This document shows, one piece after another, positions 1 to 7,681 of a DNA stretch of 36,630 bases. This stretch comes from Nocardioidaceae bacterium (GTDB lineage: Bacteria; Actinomycetota; Actinomycetes; Propionibacteriales; Nocardioidaceae). How positions within the stretch are numbered: position 1 is the first letter of the stretch; each line of letters starts with the position of its first letter. The stretch is from assembly GCA_025966335.1 (NCBI GenBank), contig JAICRS010000002.1, positions 1-36,630 of the forward strand. The letters run 5' to 3'. A program made the translations under genes and the position numbers. The notes beneath the pieces are model-generated. The model was not told the origin of the DNA and did not search any database. It saw nothing but the letters and a program-made list of their open reading frames with translations.

Positions 1-1
1 G

Positions 2-97
2 GCGGTGACCGAGTCGCTGGGTCGGCGCGAGGTGAAGGGCAAGGCCGAGCCGCTGGAGGTGTACCGGGGGGTGGCGCTCCAGTCGGAGGCGGTGTGA
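2..97 (+). CDS. C-terminal end of a class III adenylate/guanylate cyclase-like protein (partial)
   Basis: The window opens inside a reading frame that gives 31 residues before a TGA stop at 95-97. The tail contains KGKAEPLEVYRGV, which resembles the 'LKG-x-AEPVEVYRV' strand that closes the catalytic domain of class III nucleotide cyclases in actinobacteria. The 5' part lies outside the window, so no catalytic residues can be checked. The stop codon directly abuts the first of the GTTCAGC dyads. The family call rests on this short motif alone; another protein with a similar end remains possible. Confidence 0.5.
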   Translation, partial: AVTESLGRREVKGKAEPLEVYRGVALQSEAV

Positions 98-433
98 GTT
101 CAGCATGCAAGGGCTGAACCCTGGCGTCGCGGGGCCGCGCGACCGTTGGGCCGTTGCAGTTCAGCCTGTGAGTGCTGAATGGGGACGGCTCAGCGCCTTT
201 GGCCTCGTGCTCGTGCTGGTGGTGCTTCGGCCGCGGTGGTGTGCGTTCAGCATGTAGGTGCTGACCCAAGAGAGACCATGGCGGTCGCGGGGAGAGCGAT
301 TGTTGGGCGTTGGAGTTTCAGCCTGTGAGTGCTGAACGAGGACGGCCAGTGTCTTGGCCTCGCGCTCGCGCGGATGGTGCTCCTGCCGGGGGCGGCCGGA
401 GGCCGATCCGAGTTCAGCTCGTGAGCGCTGAAC
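98..433. repeat. Array of five 22-bp dyads (GTTCAGC-N8-GCTGAAC) in two tandem units
   Basis: Five imperfect palindromes of the form GTTCAGC-N8-GCTGAAC lie at 98-119, 159-180, 245-266, 316-337 and 412-433. The N8 core is often CTGTGAGT or ATGTAGGT. The sequence between them also repeats. The stretch after dyad 1 (TGGCG..TCGCGGGG..GTTGGGC.GTTG) recurs after dyad 3, and the stretch after dyad 2 (GGACGGC, TTGGCCTCG.GCTCG, TGGTGCT) recurs after dyad 4. So 98-244 and 245-411 are diverged tandem copies of one unit of about 150-165 bp, and dyad 5 starts a third. The whole 98-554 stretch holds no convincing gene; the short frames there look non-coding. The dyads could be terminators, protein-binding sites or ends of a mobile unit. 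Confidence 0.85.
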
Positions 434-521
434 TGAGAAAGGCCCGGCAAGAGAAGTCGTCACGTTTATTGCGCTCGGTCCCGTCTCGTCATCCAGAAGT
501 GTCGGACGACTTAAGTACGCT

Positions 522-537
522 TCGAACATACGTTCGA
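522..537 (+). promoter_or_regulatory. LexA (SOS) box upstream of the HNH gene
   Basis: TCGAACATACGTTCGA is a perfect dyad that matches the mycobacterial/actinobacterial SOS box TCGAAC-N4-GTTCGA at every fixed position. It ends 17 bases before the ATG of the HNH gene, where LexA would block the promoter or early transcription. SOS boxes in front of 13E12-repeat genes are known from Mycobacterium tuberculosis, which supports the assignment. LexA binding itself is inferred. Confidence 0.87.
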
Positions 538-554
538 GACTATGGAGGTTGCGA

Positions 555-2072
555 ATGAAGACCGATACCGAGTTGGTTGCGGCGGATCTGAGCACTCTGT
601 CCAATCACGACCTGCTCGCCGGAGGGCTGGACGACGAGCTGAGGATGAACTTCTATGCCGCCCAGCGGCTCGCCCGGCTGGAGGAATACAGACGCAGGAT
701 GGAGGCCGATGTCAAGGCGCGCAAGGCGGCCGAGCCGCACTTCACGATGACGCCGATCCGGGAGACGGTGGTCGAAGCCGGTGAGCTGTGGGGACTGAGC
801 GAGGGCCGGGTCCGCGGCAGCCTGAGCACCTCTCGGACCCTGCAGGAACACTTTCTCGGGATCTGGCAGCTCTTCCGCACCGGTGCGCTCGACCCCTACA
901 AGGCATCGTTGATCGCCGACACCGCCAAGTTCAGCCTGGATCGACCGGCTGAGTTCGCCCGGTTCGCCGAGCGGCTCACGGCCTGGTTGATCAGACGCAT
1001 CCCCGATCATGATCCGTCACGGCCACGGTTGGTGAACTGCACGGTGAAGCAGCTGCGGAACAAGTTGAACTACGAGGTCAAGAAGCTCAAGTCGCGAAAG
1101 GACGAGAAGCGGTTCAAGCAGGCCTTCGCCGACCGTAAGGCTCAGGCCACTCTCGGAGACGACGGCATCGGGTGGCTGAACATCGGGAACACAGTGACGG
1201 ACGTCCAGCTCGCCGACCACCGGCTCACCCTGATCGCCAAGGCGCTACGCGCCCAAGGTGACGAGCGCACGATCGAACAGCTCCGTGCTGACCTGGCGAT
1301 CGACCTGATCGCCGGTCGGGTGGCGGTCGATGCCACCAACGCCGAGCTCGAGGACGAGGAACGCGAGGGTGAAGGCGCGTCGACCGGTGAGGGTGCCAAA
1401 GCGTCGGTCCGACGGCTCCCGACGTTGAACTATGCCAGGCCCATCCTCGCGGTGACCGTTCCGATCCAGACGCTGATGGGCATCTCCGACCACCCCGGCA
1501 TGCTCTCCGGCGGCACGACGATCCCGGCCTCGCTGGCCCGCAGAATCGCAGCCGACGAGGACTCCACCTGGTTCCGGATGCTGACCGACGAGCGGAACCA
1601 GTGCGTCGAGCTCTCGACGAAGTCCTATCGGCCCACCAAGGAGATCTGGCGCGATGTGGTGCTGCGGTACGGGACCTGCTATCGACGCAACTGTGATCGC
1701 GCGGCCACCGGTTGCGAGCTGGACCACGTGGAGGAGTTCCCCGCCGGGCCCACCTCGAACGAGAACCTCGAGCCCGCCTGCAAGCCCGACCACACGGCCA
1801 AGCACGCTCCGGGGTTCGGAGTCGAGAAGAACGATGACGGGACCGTGACCCTGCACACCAGGGCCGGGTTCAGCCACCGGGTGCAGCCGACCGAACAGCC
1901 CGCCACCACGAACTGGCCAGACCTGCGGTCCTGGGAGAGTCAGTACACGGCGACTGAGATCGTCGACGCCATCGCCTACCTCGCCGTCCGGGACGAGGCC
2001 ATGAACGACGGCCCCAGCTGCTACCTCGCCGAGGAAGACCGTTGGTTCCTCGATCACCCGTACGCCGCATGA
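555..2072 (+). CDS. DUF222 / HNH endonuclease (13E12 repeat family)
   Basis: The protein has 505 residues: a long helical DUF222-type N-terminal region, then a C-terminal HNH nuclease domain at about residues 375-425. The nuclease reads TCYRRNCDRAATGCELDHV, then GPTSNENL and PDHTAKH, giving zinc-type cysteines, the first His in LDHV, the Asn and the last His. All key HNH residues appear intact. An acidic, low-complexity stretch (ELEDEEREGEGASTGEG) links the two halves. The start is ATG 555 with GGAGG at 544-548; an in-frame TTG at 549 overlaps that ribosome site and is less likely. A perfect SOS box sits just upstream, so the gene is probably induced by DNA damage. Members of this family are often multicopy in actinobacteria and linked to repeats; their cellular role is not established. 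The stop codon touches a 22-bp dyad like the five upstream of the gene. Confidence 0.92.
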   Translation: MKTDTELVAADLSTLSNHDLLAGGLDDELRMNFYAAQRLARLEEYRRRMEADVKARKAAEPHFTMTPIRETVVEAGELWGLSEGRVRGSLSTSRTLQEHFLGIWQLFRTGALDPYKASLIADTAKFSLDRPAEFARFAERLTAWLIRRIPDHDPSRPRLVNCTVKQLRNKLNYEVKKLKSRKDEKRFKQAFADRKAQATLGDDGIGWLNIGNTVTDVQLADHRLTLIAKALRAQGDERTIEQLRADLAIDLIAGRVAVDATNAELEDEEREGEGASTGEGAKASVRRLPTLNYARPILAVTVPIQTLMGISDHPGMLSGGTTIPASLARRIAADEDSTWFRMLTDERNQCVELSTKSYRPTKEIWRDVVLRYGTCYRRNCDRAATGCELDHVEEFPAGPTSNENLEPACKPDHTAKHAPGFGVEKNDDGTVTLHTRAGFSHRVQPTEQPATTNWPDLRSWESQYTATEIVDAIAYLAVRDEAMNDGPSCYLAEEDRWFLDHPYAA

Positions 2073-2094
2073 GTTCAGCACCTCAGCTCTGAAC
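2073..2094. repeat. Sixth 22-bp dyad, directly after the HNH stop codon
   Basis: GTTCAGC-ACCTCAGC-TCTGAAC has the same length and arms (one mismatch in the right arm) as the five dyads upstream of the HNH gene. It begins at the base after the TGA stop. The upstream cyclase frame ends in the same way (TGA then GTTCAGCA), so the string TGAGTTCAGCA occurs at both sites. It could be a terminator or the right end of a unit spanning 98-2094. The gap 2095-2256 holds no other feature I can support. Confidence 0.75.
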
Positions 2095-2256
2095 CGCGGC
2101 GGGGGATCATCACCGCGGTCCTGCGCCAGGCGCCAGGATTCGTCCACAACCCTGCAGCGTGCCGCTCCTGACACAGGACGGAGGACAGGCACCGCCATAC
2201 GCCGGCAGACCTCCTAATGTCCGAGGAAAGTACCGGCGACAGCAAGGGACCTCAAC

Positions 2257-2562
2257 ATGCGCGTACTCGTCATCGGACTCGTCGCGATGCTCATGTTCAT
2301 CGGTGGCGCGGCGTTCGCTCGTTCCGGCTGGACTCCTCCGGACGGCACCATCACCGCGGTCAGCGGGTCGCGGGCACATGGCTTTCACGTGGAGTACCAC
2401 GGCCAACCCGACGCGTGGCTGCCCACGCGCTCCGAGTCGATTGCCGAGTGCGGTGAGTACGACCGCCGAATGAGGCAGGTGCGCTGCATCGTTCAGGTCC
2501 GGACCTGGTATCACGACCTCGGCGACATGAAACGGGCGCTGCGGCTGGCCCGAGACGGCTAG
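2257..2562 (+). CDS. Small exported or membrane-anchored hypothetical protein
   Basis: A 101-residue protein starting MRVLVIGLVAMLMFIGGAAFA, a hydrophobic N-terminus that is either a signal peptide (possible cleavage after AFA) or a membrane anchor. The rest is soluble, with two cysteines (IAEC and VRCIVQ) that could form a disulfide outside the cell. I recognise no family. The ATG at 2257 has AAGGGA seven bases upstream. It ends 8 bases before the stop of the convergent XdhC-like gene. It is likely real because of the signal sequence and the ribosome site, but its role is unknown. Confidence 0.65.
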   Translation: MRVLVIGLVAMLMFIGGAAFARSGWTPPDGTITAVSGSRAHGFHVEYHGQPDAWLPTRSESIAECGEYDRRMRQVRCIVQVRTWYHDLGDMKRALRLARDG

Positions 2563-2569
2563 CCCGGCC

Positions 2570-3085
2570 TCAACAGGACTGATGCGTGCTGTGCGCCGCT
2601 GCTGGAGCTGCTGGGCACTCGGCCGTTCCCGGCGCGAGATCCGGGTGGATCGGGCCCGGCCGGTTCTTCAGCGAACCTCCCTGGACTCCACGACGCACGG
2701 CCACCATCTCGGCGGCGATCGACAGCGCGATCTCCGCCGGGCTGTTCGCGCCGATGTCCAGGCCGACGGGCGTGTGCACCCGAGCCAGCTGGTCCTCGGT
2801 CACGCCATGGGCGAGCATCCACTCGCGCCGCCGATCTTGGGTCTTCCGCGAGCCCATCGCGCCGATGTACGACGTGCCGCTTTCCAGCGCGGCTGCGACC
2901 GCGGGACCGTCGACGTCGTCATGGTGGCTGAGCACCACCACCGAGTCGACGGCAGGAAGAGAGGCCACGGTGTCCTCGAGCGTGTCCACCACGGTCGGGG
3001 CCCAGCCGAGCGTGTCGGCGATCGACGTCAACGCGTCGGCCACCTCACCGCCGCCGACGATCAGCAGCGACTGCTCCCGGGTCAT
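2570..3085 (-). CDS. XdhC/CoxI-type Rossmann-domain protein
   Basis: The product is about 171 residues and corresponds to the C-terminal Rossmann half of XdhC/CoxI proteins. It has an LIVGGGEVADAL nucleotide-binding loop, the signature YIGAMGSRKTQDRR, and then HTPVGLDIGANSPAEIALSIAAEMVAVRRG. The N-terminal CoxI-like domain is absent. XdhC proteins help mature the molybdenum cofactor of xanthine dehydrogenase-type enzymes, but no such hydroxylase gene is nearby. I chose ATG 3085 because GGATGGG lies upstream at usable spacing; ATG 3094 is the alternative. It is the last gene of a probable SDR/ligase/XdhC operon, starting 26 bases after the ligase stop. The C-terminus is Ala/Pro-rich and looks unstructured. 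Confidence 0.82.
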   Translation of the reverse strand: MTREQSLLIVGGGEVADALTSIADTLGWAPTVVDTLEDTVASLPAVDSVVVLSHHDDVDGPAVAAALESGTSYIGAMGSRKTQDRRREWMLAHGVTEDQLARVHTPVGLDIGANSPAEIALSIAAEMVAVRRGVQGGSLKNRPGPIHPDLAPGTAECPAAPAAAHSTHQSC

Positions 3086-3111
3086 GGTGCCCATCCTAGA
3101 TCTGCCGGTCC

Positions 3112-4260
3112 TCAGGCCTGTAGCTCGCGGACGACGGAGTCGACGACCGCCACCAGGTTGCCGCCCGACTCCTCGGCCACCTTTCGCTGCCGCTGGTAGG
3201 AAGCACCGCATCTCGGGATGTCCGCGACCGAGGCGAGGTCATCGGTGCATCGGAGCCGGCCCGCCACCGGAGCGAGCCGTTCGAGCAGGTCGTCGAGGTC
3301 GTCGGTCACCAGCCGCTCGTTCCCGGCGGCGTCGAGGATGATCTCGGCGTCGAGACCGTAGCGCGCCGCCCGCCACTTGTTCTCCTGGACGTGCCAGGGC
3401 GGCATCGTCGGCAACGTCTCGCCCGCCGCGAGCCGCTCGTCGAGATCGACCACCAGACAGTGGATGAGCGCGACCAGGGCCCTCAGCTCCCGCAGCGTCG
3501 ACACCCCGTCGCACACGCGCACCTCGACCGTGCCCAGCCGCGGCGACGGCCGGACGTCCCAGCGCAGCTCGGTCAGGTCCTCGATGACGCCGGTCTTCTC
3601 CTGGCCCTCGACGAACGCCTCGAACTCCTCCCACCGCTCGAACTGGAACGGCAGGCCGGCGGTCGGCAGCTGCTGGAACATCATCGCCCGGTTGCTTGCG
3701 TAGCCGGTGTCCGTCCCGGACCAGATCGGCGAGGACGCGGAGAGTGCCTGCAGGTGCGGGAACTGGTTGAGCAGCGAGGAGATGATCGGCAGCACCCGTT
3801 CGCGATGCTGCACCCCGACGTGCACGTGCACTCCCCAGATGAGCATCTGTCGGCCCCACCACTGGGTGCGTGCGATCAGTTCCTCGTAGCGGTGCCCCGG
3901 CGTCAGCTGCTGCAGCGACCACTGCGCGAACGGGTGCGTGCCACCGCCGTAGAGGTCAACGCCCAGCTCGTCGGCCGCGGCACAGACCACCTCCATGGTC
4001 TGGCAGAGGTCGCCCATCGCCTCGTCCACGGTCTCGCAGATGCCGGTGACCAGCTCCACGGTGTTCCGCAACAGCTCCTTGTGCAGCCGGGACTCGTCGC
4101 GCTCGGCGCCCGTCTGCTGGTGCACCTTGTCGAAGAGGTCGGCAGCCGTGTTCGACAGGTCGCGCGTGGTCTTGTCGACCAGCGCGAACTCCCATTCCAC
4201 ACCCAGCGTGGGACGTGGCGACCCGAGAAATTCGATGCCCACGTCTCGATGGAACCACAT
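3112..4260 (-). CDS. YbdK-type carboxylate-amine ligase (glutamate-cysteine ligase family 2)
   Basis: The 382-residue protein belongs to the GCS2/YbdK group of ATP-dependent carboxylate-amine ligases, which join an amino group to the gamma-carboxylate of glutamate. Visible landmarks are the N-terminal TLGVEWEFALVD (metal/substrate-binding glutamates), ELLRNTVELVTG, GGGTHPFA, the paired histidines in WGVHVHVGV, and PSPRLGTVEVRVCDG. The length suits the family (about 370-400). ATG 4260 lies 4 bases beyond the stop of the SDR gene upstream, so the two are probably cotranscribed. YbdK proteins have weak glutamate-cysteine ligase activity at best and their natural substrate is often unknown, so a role in mycothiol or ergothioneine supply is only a guess. 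Confidence 0.87.
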   Translation of the reverse strand: MWFHRDVGIEFLGSPRPTLGVEWEFALVDKTTRDLSNTAADLFDKVHQQTGAERDESRLHKELLRNTVELVTGICETVDEAMGDLCQTMEVVCAAADELGVDLYGGGTHPFAQWSLQQLTPGHRYEELIARTQWWGRQMLIWGVHVHVGVQHRERVLPIISSLLNQFPHLQALSASSPIWSGTDTGYASNRAMMFQQLPTAGLPFQFERWEEFEAFVEGQEKTGVIEDLTELRWDVRPSPRLGTVEVRVCDGVSTLRELRALVALIHCLVVDLDERLAAGETLPTMPPWHVQENKWRAARYGLDAEIILDAAGNERLVTDDLDDLLERLAPVAGRLRCTDDLASVADIPRCGASYQRQRKVAEESGGNLVAVVDSVVRELQA

Positions 4261-4264
4261 CGGG

Positions 4265-4921
4265 CTAGCCGTCGTACGGCACCTCGACCTGCCAGCGTTC
4301 CTCCGGCACCGTGGCCGCCCGATGGAGCGCCTCGGCGACGAGATCGGGGGAGAACCGGGTGTCCGGATCCAGCGTTCCACGCACGGTCAGCGTCATCGCG
4401 CGGATCCCGTCGGGAGCCAGGGTGGCGTCGACGCTGTGGACCAGGTTGCGCAGTGCGGCCTTCTGTACGCCGAGCGACGCGGCCTCGTTCCAGGGATGAT
4501 CGGCGGCGACGCTGCCGGTCACCGTGATCCTGGCACCGGCGCCCATGAATGGTCGGGCCGCCTGCACCGACGTCAACAAGGCTGCAGCACCGAGCCGGAC
4601 GTCGTCGAGCAGCTCATCGGGGGTCAGCTCGAGCGGGTCCTTCTGCCGGAACACGCTGGGGTTGAAGTGGAGTACGTCGAGGTGACCGGTGTGTCCACCG
4701 AACCGGGTGATCGCCTCGGACAGCGCGGCGTCGTCGGTGATGTCGACGGCACTCCACCCGGTCGTGATCCCGGCCTGCTGCAGATGCCTGCCGAGGACCT
4801 CCAGCTTCTCCTCAGACCGGGCAATGAGGGCCACGTCGTACCCCGCACTCCCGAACCGGCGCGCGATCGAGGCACCCAGACCCGGTCCGGCGCCGACCAC
4901 GACGATGACGGGATTGCTCAT
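4265..4921 (-). CDS. Short-chain dehydrogenase-like protein lacking the catalytic Tyr
   Basis: A 218-residue Rossmann protein with the SDR nucleotide loop VVGAGPGLGASIARRF at the N-terminus, an acidic AVDIT turn, and the substrate-site strand ITVTGSVAAD. At the usual YxxxK site the sequence is LGVQKAAL, so the lysine is kept but the catalytic tyrosine is replaced by leucine. It may therefore bind NAD(P) without normal SDR chemistry, or act as a divergent reductase. Classic SDRs are about 250 residues, so it is slightly short. It is the first gene of the operon with the YbdK-type ligase and the XdhC-like gene. The start is ATG 4921. Confidence 0.84.
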   Translation of the reverse strand: MSNPVIVVVGAGPGLGASIARRFGSAGYDVALIARSEEKLEVLGRHLQQAGITTGWSAVDITDDAALSEAITRFGGHTGHLDVLHFNPSVFRQKDPLELTPDELLDDVRLGAAALLTSVQAARPFMGAGARITVTGSVAADHPWNEAASLGVQKAALRNLVHSVDATLAPDGIRAMTLTVRGTLDPDTRFSPDLVAEALHRAATVPEERWQVEVPYDG

Positions 4922-4948
4922 GGCGCCGAGACTAGCGGCCGGGCGGGA

Positions 4949-5125
4949 TCAGCCGATCAGCTCGCTGCGCTCCGGGCGGTCGTCGGTGGCTGCGGCCAGG
5001 CGGACGAGGACTCGCTTGATGTCGGTCACCACGTCGGCCTCGTCATGGCCGAACGAGTTGAGGTAGGCGCGCATCGCGTTGCGGACCAGAGCGAGCTCAC
5101 TCTCGCTGAGATGGATCGTCTTCAT
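4949..5125 (-). CDS. Small hypothetical protein (58 aa)
   Basis: This frame encodes MKTIHLSESELALVRNAMRA followed by YLNSFGHDEADVV and a basic/hydrophobic helix (DIKRVLVRLAAA). The protein is compact, charged and probably all-helical, with no membrane segment or signal peptide. ATG 5125 is the only good start; no strong ribosome site is seen upstream, so it may be translated from a near-leaderless message. It lies between the SDR operon and the divergent GNAT gene and fills an otherwise empty gap. The amino-acid makeup looks protein-like, but no family is recognised. Confidence 0.6.
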   Translation of the reverse strand: MKTIHLSESELALVRNAMRAYLNSFGHDEADVVTDIKRVLVRLAAATDDRPERSELIG

Positions 5126-5216
5126 GAGTTCAGCGTAGGTCGGACCGGGGTCCCGTGACAGAGGTCAGAGGTCATCTGTGGACGACGATCGGCGGTCGGA
5201 TGAGAAGGTGTCCGAC

Positions 5217-5723
5217 GTGACCCGGATCAGCCCACTCTCGGAAGCCGACCGCGACGAGCTCCTCGCCTTCGAGACCGACAACCGTGCCTACTTCGCCCGG
5301 TCCGTCCCGGACCGCGGCGACGCCTACTTCACCGCCTTCGACGAGCGACTCGAGCACCTCCTCGTCCTGCAGGAGGCCGGCACCGACCTGTTCTTCGTGG
5401 TGCGCGACGAGGCCGGAGCCGTCGTCGGACGGGTGAACCTGATGGACATCGAGAACGGTTCGGCGGAGCTGGGCTACCGGATCGCCGAGACCGCTGCGGG
5501 AAGGGGCCACGCTCGCGCCGCGCTGAGGCTCATCCTCACTGAGGCGGCACGGGCCGGGGTCCAGGTGGTCCGGGCGAAGACCACGGCGGACAACGTCGCC
5601 TCACAGCGGGTGCTCGAGTGCTGCGGTTTCCACCGGGTGTCTGGCGAACCGGCGCAGGTCGAGGGGCACGGCGGCCGGCTCCAGGAGGCCGTGCACTACG
5701 AACGGCGCCTCGCAGGTCAGTAG
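5217..5723 (+). CDS. GNAT-family N-acetyltransferase (RimJ/RimL-like)
   Basis: About 168 residues with the layout of RimJ/RimL-type acetyltransferases. The N-terminus is TRISPLSEADRDELLAFETDNRAYFAR. The core strand VVGRVNLMDI and ELGYRIAETAAGRGHARAALRLIL form the acetyl-CoA pyrophosphate loop (a Q/R-x-x-G-x-G/A variant), followed by the closing VRAKTTADNVASQRVLECCGF. It probably transfers acetyl from acetyl-CoA to an amine or protein N-terminus; the substrate is unknown. GTG 5217 is preferred because GAGAAGG sits 8 bases upstream and it begins where family homology begins. GTG 5178 would add 13 residues. The last 7 bases overlap the convergent SpoIID-domain gene. Confidence 0.85.
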   Translation: MTRISPLSEADRDELLAFETDNRAYFARSVPDRGDAYFTAFDERLEHLLVLQEAGTDLFFVVRDEAGAVVGRVNLMDIENGSAELGYRIAETAAGRGHARAALRLILTEAARAGVQVVRAKTTADNVASQRVLECCGFHRVSGEPAQVEGHGGRLQEAVHYERRLAGQ

Positions 5724-7681
5724 CTCTCCCGGATCGACCGCACCCACGCCGACTTCAGCCCGAACAGGCTACGCAGGTAGTCGGCCTTGCCGGTGATGGT
5801 CCTGCTCTCGCCGGTGCTCGCCGTCGCCTTGACGGACCGGATCGCCCCGCCGTCGTACCGCCCGCTGATCGAGATCTTGTGGATGTCCTCGAGGTCGAAC
5901 AGGGACGCCATCGCGGACTGCCACCGGACCGTGGTCCAGGACCGGTTCGGGTTCTCGCTCGTCAACGACCACGGGTCGTCGACCGCGCGCAGGTAGGGCA
6001 CGGTGGCCGACCACACGTCCTCGGAGTTCAGCGTGTGCCCGCCCGACGAGGAGTAGTAGAAGGTCCCGGCCAGCTCGCCGTCGTAGGTGAGCACCTGTCC
6101 GTCGGTGCTGTTGACCGCGCTCACCCAGCGCTTGCCGTAGTGGCCGTCGTTGCCCTCGCTCTCCTTGCCCCAGCCGACGTAGGCCTGGTGGACCACGGAG
6201 TCGCGCAGGTTGCAGTCGCAGTCGGGCTTGAACCCGGCGCCGGTCCGCAGCGCGTACGTGCGGGCGATGATCGCCTGTGCCCGGAGCGCCTCGAGGTCCC
6301 ACGAGGACGGCATCTCTGCCACGCCGCGCAGGTACTCCGACTGGAGCCGCATCCTTACCACCGCGTTGAGCAGCCGGGTGTCGTGCTTGTGGATGACCAG
6401 CTCGCCGTGGCGGTACTCGCGGTTGTTGCCGAGCCGGACGACGGCCGGATCACCGGCGAGGTGTCGGGTGCCGCTCCAACGGATCCTGATCCGGTTGCCG
6501 CGCAGCGTGCTGACCTCGCCGGAGGCGTCGACCACGCGGGCCCGCACAGCTCGGTTGCCGCGGGTGAGCTGCACCCGTCCGGAGGGCTCCGACTCACTCG
6601 TCGTGTCGCGCAGCACCGCCCGCTCGACGCACCCGTGGCGGCGGATGGCGCAGATCTCCATCGCCGCCTCGCCGGTGAGTGCGCGCGGCCGGGCGGTGAT
6701 CCGGGCCGCGTGGTAGCGGACGTTGACCCCGACCAGCCGGCTGTCGTCGGCGCGCCCGAGCTCGGTGCCCCGGTAGTAGTGGCCGAGGATGTCGCTGACG
6801 CTCCGGCCGGCCTCGGCCATCGCCATCGCGCCGTACTGCGACAGGCCCACCCCGTGTCCCCAGCCCGAGCCGCGGAACGTGAACGACCGGGCGGGCGGGT
6901 GCGCGAAGGGCGCCGGCGGTGTCTCGGTGGCCGTGGTGGACCGGCGGGTGTGCGCGACGGCGCTGATTCGCACCGGATCCGAACCGCGGGTGACCACGCG
7001 GATCGTGCCGCTGTCGGCCGGCCGGACCCGGATCCGGATCCGCCTGTGCGCGTTCGCCGGGTAACTGCCGAGGTCGACCCGCCGGATCCGGTCCCGGCCG
7101 ATGTAGACGTCGACCACGCCGTACGCCGGCCCGGTCGCTGCGACCAGCCGGACCGTGGAGGTGTCCTTGGCGTACCGCAGGAGCAGCTTCGCCCGGTGGC
7201 GGCTCGTCTCGAGGGCGACGTTGCGGTAGAGGCTCTGGTCACGGACCGTGCGCCATCGGCGGACCCGGTCCAGGGCGGCGACGCGGGCCGGTCGGGAGAT
7301 CGTGCCGAAGCTCGAGATCGCGGTCACCGCATGGCGCATGCCGTCGGGCGCACCCACGGCGCGTACCCCGAACTGGCGGGTGCGGCCGGCGCCGACGAAC
7401 ACCGTCGTCCGGTTCCGGTCGACCGTCTTCAGCAGCTTCCACTCCCGAGGCAGACGGTGGTCGTAACGGGCGCCCTTGACGAACACCTGGTAGGACTCGG
7501 CGCCGCGCACGGTGGACCAGGCCAGCCGCTGGAACGGCGTGGACTGGAAGTGGCGGACCCGTTCGACGTCCGGCTTCGCGCCGAGCTCGGCGGCACCGGC
7601 CGGGGCGACCGCCAGCCCGAGCGCGACGACGGTGCTGGTGAGTGCGGCGACTGCGCACCTCAGGACGTGGTGCTTGGTCAA
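5717..7681 (-). CDS. Secreted SpoIID/LytB-domain protein
   Basis: About 654 residues. It starts with a signal peptide (MTKHHVLRC, a hydrophobic stretch, cleavage near AGAAELG), followed by a beta-rich region of about 230 residues. The SpoIID domain opens with SGWGHGVGLSQYGAMAMA and includes EYLRGVAEMPSSW and EALRAQAIIARTYAL. SpoIID-type enzymes are lytic transglycosylases that cut denuded peptidoglycan glycan strands; in non-sporulating actinobacteria the role is probably cell-wall remodelling. A CDCN cysteine pair is notable. No ATG is available. TTG 7681 is preferred because GGGGAAG lies 9 bases upstream and it gives a normal signal peptide. GTG 7687 and GTG 7717 are alternatives. Confidence 0.88.
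   Translation of the reverse strand: MTKHHVLRCAVAALTSTVVALGLAVAPAGAAELGAKPDVERVRHFQSTPFQRLAWSTVRGAESYQVFVKGARYDHRLPREWKLLKTVDRNRTTVFVGAGRTRQFGVRAVGAPDGMRHAVTAISSFGTISRPARVAALDRVRRWRTVRDQSLYRNVALETSRHRAKLLLRYAKDTSTVRLVAATGPAYGVVDVYIGRDRIRRVDLGSYPANAHRRIRIRVRPADSGTIRVVTRGSDPVRISAVAHTRRSTTATETPPAPFAHPPARSFTFRGSGWGHGVGLSQYGAMAMAEAGRSVSDILGHYYRGTELGRADDSRLVGVNVRYHAARITARPRALTGEAAMEICAIRRHGCVERAVLRDTTSESEPSGRVQLTRGNRAVRARVVDASGEVSTLRGNRIRIRWSGTRHLAGDPAVVRLGNNREYRHGELVIHKHDTRLLNAVVRMRLQSEYLRGVAEMPSSWDLEALRAQAIIARTYALRTGAGFKPDCDCNLRDSVVHQAYVGWGKESEGNDGHYGKRWVSAVNSTDGQVLTYDGELAGTFYYSSSGGHTLNSEDVWSATVPYLRAVDDPWSLTSENPNRSWTTVRWQSAMASLFDLEDIHKISISGRYDGGAIRSVKATASTGESRTITGKADYLRSLFGLKSAWVRSIRESY

Noticed and set aside
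98..433. CRISPR array from the repeated 22-bp dyads
   Set aside because: The spacers vary from 39 to 74 bases and are themselves duplicated, the repeat cores vary, and there are no cas genes.
2570..3085. XdhC-like gene as evidence for a selenium-dependent molybdenum hydroxylase linked to selD
   Set aside because: It is 7 kb from selD, has only the Rossmann half, and no hydroxylase gene is present.
5125..5134. Another copy of the HNH-flanking dyad (TGAGTTCAGC)
   Set aside because: Only the left half matches and no right arm follows at the right spacing; probably chance.
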